From contig PJRA01000198.1 in the NCBI GenBank assembly GCA_016987375.1, forward strand, positions 895,226 to 946,826: a DNA stretch of 51,601 bases, written 5' to 3'. The translations under genes were made by a program, and so were the position numbers. The notes below the pieces were generated by a model. That model was not told the origin of the DNA, made no database searches, and worked only from the letters and a program-made list of their open reading frames with translations. Source of the stretch: Brachionus koreanus. Its lineage: Eukaryota > Rotifera > Eurotatoria > Ploima > Brachionidae. Every line of letters starts with the position of its first letter. The first letter of the stretch is position 1. Below are positions 23,327 to 34,230 of the stretch, one piece after another.

Positions 23327-25500
23327 TCTACCCAACTGTTTTAATGAGAATTAATAATTTTACTTATTTTAAAATATTCAATTTATTTAATAGGTACAGG
23401 AATTATGTTGCCATGGAAACCCAGTTTTTATGCTCGGCTATGACAACTATAAGACATTTTAAATAATTGCACCTGGGTAATGTGTGAACTATAGATCGCA
23501 AAAAAAAGGGTTTACTTGTATGTTAAAACTCAAGGTTTAATTAAAAAAATCAAATTTTTATTTAATATTTTATTTAGAAACAATTTAAACCGCATTATTA
23601 AGCTTAGACCTGATATTTAGAGTCAATTTAATCATTTGGTAATGCATAAAAATTATCATTAATTTCACTTGTAATGTCCAACTCATTGTGTTTTTCAAAA
23701 TCAATATTATTGCTAATAATACAGCCAACTAATTTATTAATTGATCTGAGTTCATTTGATATTTAGAAAATTTTTAATTTTATGTAAACTAATTAATTTA
23801 CAAGTAATGAAAATAATACAATGAATTCATTTTAAAAAATTGAGTGAAATTTCAATAAAATGTGATTTTTTTGTCAATTTGTGAACTTTTATTTGAAAAT
23901 TAAAATAAATTTTATCTTTTTTTTATTTTGAAACTGGCGCTATTGTTAAATTCAAATACAAGCAAAACAAAAATCAAAATTTACTAAAAAAAAATTTTTT
24001 TAAAAATAAACTTCACTTTCTTTTTTTTTGGAAAACAAATCAATTATCACTTAAAAATGTATTGATGTTTAATATTTTGTCTTTTCTTTTGAATAAAAAA
24101 AAAACATTATTAAGTAAAATACAAAACAAAGTATGCTGCACTTTTTTACAGTATTTTAATTTTGTAAATTTTAATCTATTATAATAGGAAGAATTTTTGT
24201 TTTGTTTATATCAGTGACCATTAATCAAACTATTGTCTACCGCTGGTTCGAGTGTCAGAAAGTACTCGACTGAGGCCGAGATTGTCTATGTATAATTGAC
24301 TAAACTTGTTGCTCAGAAAAAAATAATTATTAAAACTAAAGCTCTTTTTTTTCTAGTTTTTTTTTGAATTCTCAATGGGAGAGGTTCTTAATATTTTTCT
24401 TTATCAGCAGAACCAAATGACAATTTTACAAGCCATCAAAATATGAAAATCAATAATTAAAACTAAATGCTAGATTTAAATTAAAATATTATTTTGAAGC
24501 AGTTATTAGAGTGATATTGACATTAAATTGAAATTAATATCATCTGGAATATGGAATTTTTTATCAAAGCATGTTTTTCAATTAAGGCTACCATTTATTT
24601 TTATTTTAGGATTTTGTTTAAAATTTTAATCGTTTTCAAATAGAATATTGACAAAATCCTTAAATTTTTAATTTCATTTTATTCTCAATCTTAATTTGAT
24701 TGTTTTACAATTCAAGTTGATTGCAATTTAATATCAAATTTCTAAATTTTATTTTGATGTTTAGTTCAAACAAAGGACAAAGTGAATCACTGGTTAATTT
24801 ATTTTCTTTTCAAAATTCAAAAACTTTAATTAATTTAATTTAAACAAAATGATTAATTTTAAAAAATTGATTCTTTAAAAAAAAATAAAATGAATCGTAA
24901 AAATATTAAAAAAAAAAAAAAAAGCACATTTAATTCTCAAGACTTATAAACTAGCAGTTGTGAACAAGCTATTATTAAAAATCTTGTTTTTTTTTCCCGA
25001 AAAAATGCTCTCCATTGTTTGATAAATGCATAATGGTTAAATTTTTCCCTTTTGTCAAATTATCAGTAAATTGAGTACATTTCTGACTTATTGGTAAGTT
25101 AAATTTGCCAAAGCTACAGTCTAAATTTTATGACAAGCTAGCATCGGTGAGATTCATAAAATTATTAATGCTTGGTGAACAGCATTTAATGCCAAAAAAA
25201 ATTAGAACAAAATAAAATTTCAACTTTGAAATCATAATTTTATAAATACGAAATTTTTTATTAAGAAAAGCTTTATTATTAAGATCATGTACTTCAGGCA
25301 TGATTATTAGCTAGTATTTAAGGAATTTTTTAGACTTGTTCAGAGCCAAAACAATTTTAATAAACTCAAATAAGCCTATTTAGATTTAGACACATTATTG
25401 GATGCTAGAAAGCTCATCTTCGGTCTTTCCTAAAAAATTTTGGAAATCTGTAAGTGATATTTTGCACTATGCTTTAAATAAGGCATTAACTGTTTGAGTT
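23327..25500. other. Intergenic AT-rich DNA
   Basis: About 2.2 kb 5' of IFT20. A less AT-rich patch at 24235-24295 contains CTGGTTCGAGTGT and a short hairpin-like GAGTAC/GTACTC arrangement. It resembles the kind of sequence found in retroelement tails, but I cannot assign it. No coding exon was found. Confidence 0.4.
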
Positions 25501-25735
25501 TAGGAGCCTACATCCTGCGGTGGTAAAGCTGTAATAAGATAAAAATGGTGAAAGAAAACTGGTCAAACATAGAACCGTGTACAAACGATGCGGGCAGCCC
25601 TGGGCCCGGTTCAACTGCTCCACCGGTGGGGGTAGGCTCCGAACCAAAAGTGAACTCCAGCGCCCAAACGCACTCAAAGACGCAGCATAGCTCCCAAAGC
25701 AAAGCAAATCCGTGGGGCGATTACATAAGCAAACA
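25501..25735 (+). other. GC-rich island with a 72-codon open frame, unassigned
   Basis: About 235 bp of roughly balanced base composition sits abruptly in DNA that is mostly A/T. An ATG frame at 25545-25763 reads MVKENWSNIEPCTND, then a Gly/Pro-rich patch (GSPGPGSTAPPVGVG), a Ser/Gln-rich patch and NPWGDYI before running into AT-rich DNA and a stop. I do not recognise it. It could be the 5' end of a recently inserted retroelement ORF, a captured foreign fragment, or an exon of an unrecognised gene. Long open frames also exist on the minus strand, as expected from GC-rich DNA. Confidence 0.35.
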
Positions 25736-25763
25736 AAATTTTATCGATATGCATTTTTGTTAG

Positions 25764-27142
25764 TTTACAAGAATTAAACAATTTATTATTTGAAATTTTT
25801 ATTTAATTTTATCATAGAATAAACAATAAACAAATTTTTTACTTCTTGATTTTAAAATGGATAATCTTTGGGCTTTTGCTGTGAGCTAAAATTTTGCTCA
25901 AAAATAAAAACAAAATAAAACTAAAAGAGCAACAAGCAAATCTTGTTGAAACTTTAACTTACTCTTTTTTTCTTCTTTTTTTTTTAATTTTGAAGAGTCT
26001 TAATCTTTATTGAATTACCTTTAAGATGGATAAACACAGAAATTTAATCTCTTAAGAAATTCGCAACATAAAAAGTTCGACTTGTTTATAAAATTTCTAA
26101 CTAGAACAACCAAAAATTGTCAATTTTAAATATGTACTTTTTTTTGTTAAATTTTTGCCAGGATTACTTTATCTTTAATATTAAGTGAGAGAAAGAAAAA
26201 AAGTTATCTTTTCTAAACCTCCACATTTTATTATCTAGTTGTAGTTATAAAACTCCTACGTTGAACAATTACTTAACGTATAAATATATCCAAACGGGCT
26301 CAAATTTAGTTCGAAAATTAGATTTTTTTTTCATACTTAGCATTTGACATTTTGGCAAAATAAGCCGAAAATTTGTCAACAAATGCTCCCACGTTTTTGA
26401 TTGTTTCAAAAAAAATATTTGGCAATATTAATATAGTTAAATAAACTTTTTAATTTTTTGGGCAACTGTTTATGAGTCATTAGCTGTGCGTAGGGACTAT
26501 GTTGAGTGAATCATTTGATACTGTAGGCAAGAGCGAGTGTGCTCTAAAAGCAGGAGGGTGCATTTTTTTTTCTATAATTTTTTCACTATTTTTTTCAAAG
26601 GTATGCTATGAATTAAATCTACTAATAAATGATTCATGCTCTCAAAATTTATTGAGAAAATTTTCAAAATTCATGGGTATATAAGAAAACAATTTTTTTT
26701 CGAAAAAATATTAAATAATTTAGCGCGGGATTAGTTCCGTTTAAATTTTAGCACAATGCTAATTTTCCATTGTGAAGATAAGATAAAAATTACGGTACAC
26801 TTTTTTCCTTTTTTTTTTTTATTTTAAATATTTTTTATTTTTATTGAGTTTGTCAAGAACAATTTAAATTACAAGTTAAATATCAGATAGGTTTTCTATT
26901 TTGTTGAAGTTTTTGAGCTTAATTTTAAATTTAAATTTTTTTTATTACCTTAATTTAATGTCGCATGTTAAATTATTTCAAAAAGAAAAAAAAGCAAAAT
27001 AGACAACTTAAATTAATTTCAAAATTTTAATTTTTTCTTCAAAATCTCTTTTTTTCATTTGCTTCAAAAACTCAAAAAATAAATATTTAACTTTTATTTT
27101 TTTTTGTTCTGAAAACAAGAAAACAAAATTTTATTTTTCTAT
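25764..27142. other. Intergenic AT-rich DNA upstream of the bZIP gene
   Basis: About 1.4 kb of AT-rich sequence. A 61-codon frame at 26499-26684 has no family features and I do not call it. The bZIP promoter should be at the right end. Confidence 0.4.
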
Positions 27143-27208
27143 ATGAAGATTAAATTTGGCCTAATACATGATACAAATGCCTCCAAATTTTCATCTATTC
27201 GCCAATAG
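27143..27208 (+). promoter_or_regulatory. Possible uORF overlapping the bZIP start
   Basis: ATG at 27143 opens a 21-codon frame ending TAG 27206-27208. It is out of frame with, and overlaps, the bZIP start at 27168. If this ATG is in the mRNA, it would reduce initiation at the main start or make it depend on leaky scanning. The transcription start is unknown, so this is conditional. Confidence 0.3.
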
Positions 27209-28106
27209 CAGCACAGACCCACAACAAACAAACACAGATAGCACAAACAACATTACTAATACAGCATCATCGATTAATAATCCAATATACCTTATAAATT
27301 CGGAAGAAAGTCTGGACGATCTGTTTTCACTCGACTACAACATGTCGGACTCGAATTCATACGGCCAAGGCTTCGACGACTTCACCGGACCGCCACTGGT
27401 ACAGAACTACAACCCGATGTCTCAAGGACACCAGGCGCCGGCGGCAGCCGAAATAAAAAGCGAGCCTGCCTACAGCGAGGACACACAGTCCTCGTTCAAC
27501 TTGGTCGGCGAGGCTCCGCGGCCCGTCACCGAAAAAGTGTTGAACAAAAAGAATGGCAAAGAGCAAATTTATGTGAAATGGGGCCCGATTAAGGTGCGGC
27601 CTCGGCAGCGGCCTGCGCCCACTCTTGCCTCCGGACGAAAATCAAAGAACACGGTGCTATCGCCGGACGAGGAGCGCAAGCGCGAGGAAAGGCGCAAGCG
27701 AAACCGCGAGGCTGCCGAAAAATGCAAACAAAATAGGGAAAATGTTGTAAAAAATTTAGAGAGAGACTACGAAAATTTAGTTAATGAGCAAAAAAGTTTG
27801 TTAAATGAACAAGACAATTTATTAAAGGAAAAAACTAGATTGTTGCAATTATTGAATGAAGAACAAACATCGAGTGTAAATTCTGTATATAGTCAAGACT
27901 ATGGCAATACATACCAAGCGTATTCATTTCCCAATGTTTCTCAGTATCCGGCCTATGCGTATCAAATAAACCAAAATCAATCGTCATACTACATGAATCC
28001 TCAGCAGTCGAACATAGCCCAATCAAGCCAATCGGCCATGCAGAATTACAATCACCAAATGCAGCCGACTCCTTACAATTTCAATCCGAACCAATGGCAT
28101 CAATGA
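27168..28106 (+). CDS. bZIP transcription factor, Fos/ATF3-like, intronless, 312 aa
   Basis: Presumed nuclear DNA-binding dimer. The start is the first in-frame ATG (27168); a second one at 27177 is possible. The N-terminal half is acidic and Asn/Ser-rich, a likely activation region, with EESLDDLFSLDYN and a sumoylation-type IKSE at residues 96-99. The basic region starts at about 168 with clustered Arg/Lys, then NREAAEKCK at 179-187. The zipper has leucines at exactly 7-residue spacing: 197, 204, 211, 218, 225, and the LLKEK motif seen in Fos zippers. The C-terminus is Gln/Tyr/Asn-rich. The usual NxxAAxxCR has Lys for the final Arg. The 5' half is much more GC-rich than the surroundings. AATAAA at 28258-28263. 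Which of the Fos, ATF3 or JDP2 groups it belongs to cannot be decided by eye. Confidence 0.82.
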   Translation: MIQMPPNFHLFANSSTDPQQTNTDSTNNITNTASSINNPIYLINSEESLDDLFSLDYNMSDSNSYGQGFDDFTGPPLVQNYNPMSQGHQAPAAAEIKSEPAYSEDTQSSFNLVGEAPRPVTEKVLNKKNGKEQIYVKWGPIKVRPRQRPAPTLASGRKSKNTVLSPDEERKREERRKRNREAAEKCKQNRENVVKNLERDYENLVNEQKSLLNEQDNLLKEKTRLLQLLNEEQTSSVNSVYSQDYGNTYQAYSFPNVSQYPAYAYQINQNQSSYYMNPQQSNIAQSSQSAMQNYNHQMQPTPYNFNPNQWHQ

Positions 28107-29910
28107 GCACCATTTTTTGTATCTAGTTATGTAGTATTGACTGAAAATTTTCTTTAAGAAAATAATTTGTACATCTAATACTCAAAAATGTTTGTTTTAA
28201 GTCATTTTATTTTAATTTTTCCGATTTAATTAATTTTTAGTATGTTTCGTGCTAGTTAATAAATTTTTAAAAAATAGAGAAAAAATTTTTTTTCTAATTT
28301 TTTTTTTGTTCAAGTTTGTGCAAATATTTGAATGTTTTGAATCAAATGTTTTTAAACAATGCAATTTTGTTTGTACTTATTTAAAAGTGTAATTAGACTT
28401 AAATTATCGCTTAGTCCATATCACCTATTTATGTTTTAATTTTCTATAGCAAACATAAAGACTATACTTTAGCTAAACTATGTCAAATATTTGCATAGAT
28501 AATTTTTTTTCTAAAAGCAATCAAATAAAATTCTGCTTGTTAAAAAAAAACGCTTGCGTAAAAGACCTTTTATTTCTTTTCTTGATTTTAAATAGCAAGG
28601 TTATTAGACAATTAATTAGAACCATTGTTAGGTTAGCTTAAGTGCTGTGGGAATCTGGGAATTGATTGAAGTTGATGACAGTAAACAAACATTGCGTCAC
28701 GTTTTTACCTAATTAGAATTATTAAGCATCAATATCGCATCTCTTTTAGTGAATATTTATGTCTCATTTATTTATGCTTTGAATTATGCTCAAAAGTCAA
28801 ATATATATTTTTTTTAACTATCTTGGCCAAATAAAAATATTTTCAGCTTAATCGATGTCATTTAAAATACAATGACTTAATTTAAAATTTGTTTTTTGAT
28901 TCCACATATCTAAAATCAAGCCAAGTGCTAATCTTTCACAAAATTTATTTTAGATATTTTCCCCACAATGCTATTGCATAATATATTTTGATTGAAAATT
29001 TCTATATCAACCTTTTTTTTTTATTGCTTTATAGCTTTTTATTTTATTGCTTTTTTAAAATAGATTTAATTAAATTAAAAGTAATCTAGCTCAATTTTAT
29101 AACAACAAGTCCTCTATGTTTCTATTTAATCGAGTAGTAGTTTTTATTTTTTTACGACATTTTCTGGAAGATTCTTTAAAATAAATGATTTTTAAAATTA
29201 ATTGATTTGTCTAATCGAATATTTTCAATCTTAGCATTCTAATTTTATTGTTAAATTTAAAAAAATAGTTTTCTAAATATTTAGTTTAAATTTTATTTTG
29301 AATTTTTTAACACAATAAAATAATTCTAAAAGAAATATTAAAATACATTTGTGATATAAAAAAAACTCAAAATTATTAATTGATTGCAAAATTAAATTTT
29401 TGATTTGAATGAGATTTTTAATGCTAACAAAGTCTGTCTATTTTTTCATTAAGACATTAAAAATAATTTGACTATAAATTTTTTTTGTCCTTGTAAAAGA
29501 GTATAAAAAAGAAATATGTTTTTTTTTGCATTTAAAAAAAATGCTTAAATTAAGGTATCAATCAAAAGGCAACATAAAAGGCAAATGAATTTAATGTTTT
29601 TTTTTTATTTTATTAAAGTATCTAGAAAATAAATTTAGAATTTTTAATATCGGTTTGACAAGGCAGCAAACTACAGGTTTTGATTTATGTTGCTTGTTTT
29701 AAAAAAATTATCATAGGGATTCTTTTTATATTAATTAACTTTAAAATCAAACATAAAAGAAAAATATTCAAAGAAAATATTAAGAAAATTAACTTTTAAA
29801 ACAAATTGATAATGTAAATATTCGTTAAGATTTATTTACAATGAAAAGAATTACGGAAAAAATAATTTAAAAATTTTACAAAAATATTGCGATTAAAACA
29901 ACTTAAGAAA
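28107..29910. other. Intergenic AT-rich DNA between bZIP and NudE copy 1
   Basis: About 1.8 kb. The left part includes the bZIP 3' UTR. The right part must include the 3' UTR of the minus-strand NudE copy 1. No exon, transposase or long inverted repeat was recognised. Confidence 0.4.
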
Positions 29911-29912
29911 AA

Positions 29913-31323
29913 TTAGGAATTGTTAACGCACACGACATTTGGAACAACACCAAGCACTTTCGCTGCACTATTAGTCTTGGCATAACTTTAAATAAAATAT
30001 TAGAATAAATTGTTATTTATTTAATTTTGTTCTGTTGAAAATGTGAATTTTTTAAAGTCATAATTTTATTTAAAATAAAAAAAAAATAAAAGAAAAAAAC
30101 ATGTAAAAAAGTCACAGTTAAAATTAGATAAAATAAAAAGAAAATTTCTAAAAATATATTATTTATTTATTAGTATTAGTACAAATTTGTACAAATCGAA
30201 GCAAACAAAAAATTAATTTGATTACCTTGATGATTCAACGGTAGATATGGTAGCACTTCGTCGTTCTCGATTGTTTTCCCGCATAAGATTTCTAGCCGCA
30301 AGGAGCCTTGCTTCCATTGACTTGAAATATTAAAATAAGTTGAAATTTAAATTGTCTCAATTTTAAATAGTATAAACAACAACTTACAGTTATTTTTCTC
30401 AAACTATCACCAACAAAATTAAGTGCCGAAATGCGCAAAGAAGAAGTGACTGGATTTTGATGAACATTTGGTATATTGAACACATTGTTGGCCAATTCAT
30501 CAGAATTTTTTATCTTAATTTCTTTTGTTTTATTGTCGTCTGCTGTTGACTGGGATGAAAATGAAGTATCAGTCTCCATTGGACACGAATTGTTCAAATT
30601 TGCGTTCGTATTACTGTTATTGTATCCTTCATTGTTAACAGTTGTTTCATCGACTGAATTGGATCTAATTGAATTCTCTTGTTTTTGTGCTTTTATTTGT
30701 CTTACAGCAAGCTCTTGTTTTAAATCTCTAGCTTCATCTCTTAGTCTTTGCACTGCTTCGGCCAACTCGTCTTTTTCGTCCAATTCACTTTCTAATATTG
30801 CATTACGTTCCAATGCCTCGTTTAATTTGGCTTCAAATTCTCCTAATGAAAACATGGCGCATCGATTTGTTCGCTCTAAATCGTCATTTTTTTGCTCAAG
30901 TGCGCGAATGTATTTTTGCATTTCTTCTTTGAGCGATTTGCATTCAGCAAGCTCGTCTTGTAATTTGGATATTTGTTTTTGAGTGCTTGAATTCATTTTT
31001 GTCAAATTATCCTTTTTAATTGATAATTTTTTATTATTAAGAAAAAAAAAAAAATTTCTCTTTTTACTTTCAATAGATCACAATTTACTGTTAATCTATG
31101 ATTACAATTTTTGAGTTCTTTTATTTCATTTTCATACTGTTTTAGCTCTGCTTCCAATTCTTGTTCAAATTCTCGTGAACTTTTTTGAAATTCATCAAAT
31201 TGATTGTTCAATTCTTCATATCTAAGTAAAATTTTGATTTTTTTCATCAATTTTAAAAGTGTATAAAATCAACACCAACTTTTGTTTCCAGTATGAAATC
31301 GAATTTTCATCAGGTACACTCAT
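29913..31323 (-). CDS. NDEL1: NudE/NDEL1 nuclear distribution protein, copy 1, 5 exons, 329 aa
   Basis: Coiled-coil adaptor of the LIS1-dynein pathway, acting in nuclear migration, centrosome positioning and mitosis. Minus-strand exons: 31323-31280, 31221-31068, 31011-30388, 30320-30226, 29985-29913, phases 2, 0, 0, 2. It starts MSVPDENSISYWKQKYEEL; the SYWK...Y pattern is the NudE family N-terminus (EEEISYWKxLAxxY). The coiled coil runs to about residue 155 and contains YIRALEQKNDDLERT and ERNAILESELDEKDEL, nearly identical to vertebrate NDE1/NDEL1, ending RLRDEARDLKQELAVR. A Ser/Asn-rich linker follows, then ISALNFVGDSLRKIT and MEARLLAARN, the conserved C-terminal segment. Human NDEL1 is 345 aa. 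The longer open frames running through the introns are read-through and not the protein. Confidence 0.92.
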
Positions 31324-31700
31324 TATTCAAGTTTCATAAATTTTTGTTTTAATCCAAAAAAAATAAAATAAAGTAAAAAACGTTTTTAATTATAAATCTA
31401 TGATCAATTAAAAAATAAAATAGTTAATTATTTTCATTTTAAAATTTACTGGATTAGAAAACAAAAAGATCTAAAGATAAAAAAAGAAATAAGTGGATTA
31501 AGAGTATTCTTTTTTTTTAAATAGATCAAATGGTTGACATTTATTTAATTCTGAACAGTACGGCTTAATTTTTAGCCTCCTTAATTGACTTTTACCTTTT
31601 GGTTAAACACCAATTTTCTTTTGTTTGGTCTTATTTAGCAAATAAATAACAAAAATAAAATTCTGAAATGGGCCCATCCGGATTGGTATAAAATAACATT

Positions 31701-32238
31701 ATTCAATTTTTTGGAAAGGAAGTTTTGTTCTACTTAAAGAAATCACAATTCATTAATTTCTTAATCAAAAACTAACTTTTTTTAAGCATTTTTTCACAAT
31801 GAAAGATAATACTTTCTTATCGAATTTATACTAAATTCCAGAGTCGAAAAAAAACCTAAAAAAAATAGCCTTTTTTTTATTTCACTAATCCTTGCTTAAA
31901 TTTTTCTTTGTTTAAATAAAAACTTCCTCTCTATTTGTAAAAAACTATGTGGCTGGTGAAAGATATTTTAAATAGGGATTATAAATTTCTTTGCTTTAAC
32001 TTATCATAAAATACTTGATACTAAAAATGACAGGAACAAAAAAGTGTTTATTTAGCCAAGTTTGAATAAGCCAATATTTTGAGCATGACTAAAAGCTCTT
32101 TAACAGAATATTGATTTATTGTCTAGACAATATTTAAGATCTTATATTATTGAATTAAATAATTAAATTTATCATTTTTTCAAATGAAATCTTTTGAATT
32201 TTTATGAAAAATTTAGATTACTTATAACATTGTAAATT
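31701..32238. other. Copy-1-specific segment inside the duplication
   Basis: These 538 bp have no visible counterpart in copy 2, where 306 different bases occupy the same place. Both lie between TATAAAATAACATT on the left and TTTATAACATTGTTAAG on the right. It lies about 380-915 bp upstream of the NudE copy 1 start codon. It contains no coding sequence that I recognise. Confidence 0.8.
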
Positions 32239-33689
32239 TTTATAACATTGTTAAGTTAACAATATTTTAACCTAATTGATCATAGAACAATAATCAGATT
32301 ACCAGCAAAAAAAACAAAAAATTAAATTACAAACTCTTTTAAAAACAAACAAATAATTATTGAGAAGAGAAATTCTAAGTCTAAGGATGCAAAAGAAAAT
32401 AAAAATCAAAATCTTGATTTAAAAATAGATTAAGAAATAAAACCTTATTTTAAAATAAAAAAAAAAGTTAATATAATTTAAAATTTAAAAGCAAACACTT
32501 AAATTTTTAGCAAAAAAAAAATTTAGATTACTTCGACCAAGAAACTTAAGTACTTTACTAGTAGCAACTTGTTTGAATACAAGAAATTATATGATCACTA
32601 TAGACATTTGCATTAAATTTTCGAAAAGTATTGGCATTTGTGAATTCATAAAAATTCGGTTTAAAATTGTTTAGATTAAGATCCTGCAAACAAAAAATTG
32701 AATAACTTTTGAAGATGAAAAAACATGTGATCTTATCTTGTAAAGCTAAATCGAATAGAAAAGAGAAAATAAATTTTACAAACTTTATTGATTGAGGTTT
32801 TTGATTGTTTTCTTATTTAATGTAGACTTTGAAAAAACTGTCAGGTTTGAGTGATTTCCAATTTTTTTTCCCGTTGCTTGATGCTTGCTTACGAAGAAAA
32901 TAGAAATATTCAACATTTTCTCAAGTACATAGTTTTTATTATTATTTTTTTTTCTATTTAGAAATTTAAATAATTTAGTAAAATTTATGAATTTGTAAAA
33001 TAATAATTGCACATGTGCAAAATGCATTTTATTTAAGGCCTTAAGTTTTACTTTGCAAAAGGCCATATCATATCTTATTTATGCTAATCTTTAGCATTTA
33101 TTTAACTTTTAATTTTAATCAAATTAAAACCAAAATTATTTGTTTTCTTTAGAGAAAAGATTAAATTTAAATTTGCTTTTTTGAATTTATATTTTTTAAA
33201 ACTTTTTATCATTCTTTTTAATAAATAATTTGATAAAATTTATATCTTATTAATTAATAGTAGGAGTAAGAATAGTAAAAATTATTGCGTTTCGAACACA
33301 TTAATTAAGCCACATGTCCTGGTCAATTTTTAGCTTTTTCACCAGTTCTTGTTCTTTAAACTACTTATTTTTACTACTTATATATTTTTTTTGAATCGTT
33401 TCTCTGAATGAATTCAGAAATATTTATTGAACAGTTCCAATCATTTTTAGTTCTTTTTGTGAAAAAGCAGAGATAATTTTCAATAAATTCTTTTTTAAAC
33501 ATCTTAGCTATTTAATTATTAGCTCTTAAAAGCCGGAGGTATTTTTCAGCAAATCTTATTTGACTCGTTTTTTTATTATTTTTTAATAAAAATTAAATTA
33601 TTTTATATCATTTTGATTTAAATTTATTTATTTTAAGATATGATTGAAAAAAAAATTTAAAAAAATGATCAAATTTATTGAATAAAAAA

Positions 33690-34230
33690 CAAATAAAGGA
33701 AGTAACATAATGGATCCATAAGGTCCCCGTCTTTTGAGTGTTAGTTTAGTTCAGTATTGTTATTGTTATATATTTCTAGATCATAATTAATTTTAAACAT
33801 TTTGTTCTCTCTTCTAAATTTATCTCTTTTTCTTCTCCTATTTAGTGACGTACTATTTGGCTTTATAATAATTTCTAATTTTATTCTAAAATCTAATTTT
33901 GTAAAGAACACTGTAATGAAAACATGAAGGCTTAAACGAAGGCTATTGTCATTCGGACCAACCTTAAGTTTTCCCAAAATCTAATTAATATTATTATTAG
34001 TGATATAAATTAAATTATATTCAATCTCTCTTCATACTCAATATCCTTAAAGTCTGAAATCATCTTCGTTGCTATATGTTGTATTTTTCTAGTTCAATTT
34101 TATCTTATTTAAAGTATGAGTTTCAAGCATTAACTCCAATAAGAGGTCTAACTAATGAGGTATTAAGTAACTTAAATATTCGAATGATCCGAAAATTTAA
34201 GATTTATCAGAAACATTCCTAAATTCTATT
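33690..34230 (-). mobile_element. Decayed LINE 3' end, minus strand
   Basis: On the minus strand, about 34090-34022 reads IATKMISDFKDIEYEERL, the LINE motif RATKMIPELRDLSYEERL found just after the RT core in CR1/L2/Rex-type elements. It then shifts frame. The open frame 33977-33741 (GKLKVGPNDNSLRLSLHVF...) fits the position of the element's Arg-rich C-terminus but is diverged. Stops and frameshifts show decay. It lies between the two NudE copies. Confidence 0.6.

Larger units (their letters stand above)
29911..33178. repeat. Segmental duplication, copy 1 (contains NudE)
   Basis: This block recurs at 37623-40668 in the same orientation at near identity, apart from small indels in A runs, scattered single-base changes and one replaced inner segment (31701-32238 here, 39419-39724 there). 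Similarity begins at the NudE stop codon (AAAATTAGGAATTG) and ends at about 33178 in AAATTTAAATTTGC. It covers all NudE exons plus about 1.85 kb upstream. Confidence 0.93.

Noticed and set aside
24235..24295. Possible tRNA or tRNA-derived SINE because of GGTTCGAGTGT.
   Set aside because: The B-box-like match lacks the final CC, there is no A box at the right distance and no cloverleaf can be drawn.
25486..25707. Minus-strand frames over the GC-rich island.
   Set aside because: GC-rich DNA keeps several frames open. No motif favours the minus strand, so only the island itself is reported.
26499..26684. 61-codon frame with a hydrophobic stretch.
   Set aside because: The length is within chance for open frames in this window, and the hydrophobic run comes from T-rich DNA. 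No start context or homologous motif.
30476..30982. 168-codon plus-strand frame (and 38189-38695) opposite NudE exon 3.
   Set aside because: Exact antisense shadow of the NudE coiled-coil exon. The sense frame matches the family throughout.
32785..33066. 93-codon minus-strand frame present identically in both duplicates (also 40273-40554).
   Set aside because: Its conservation is explained by the whole duplicated block being nearly identical. The composition is Lys/Asn/Phe-rich, as expected from AT-rich DNA, with no family motif and no third-codon signal.
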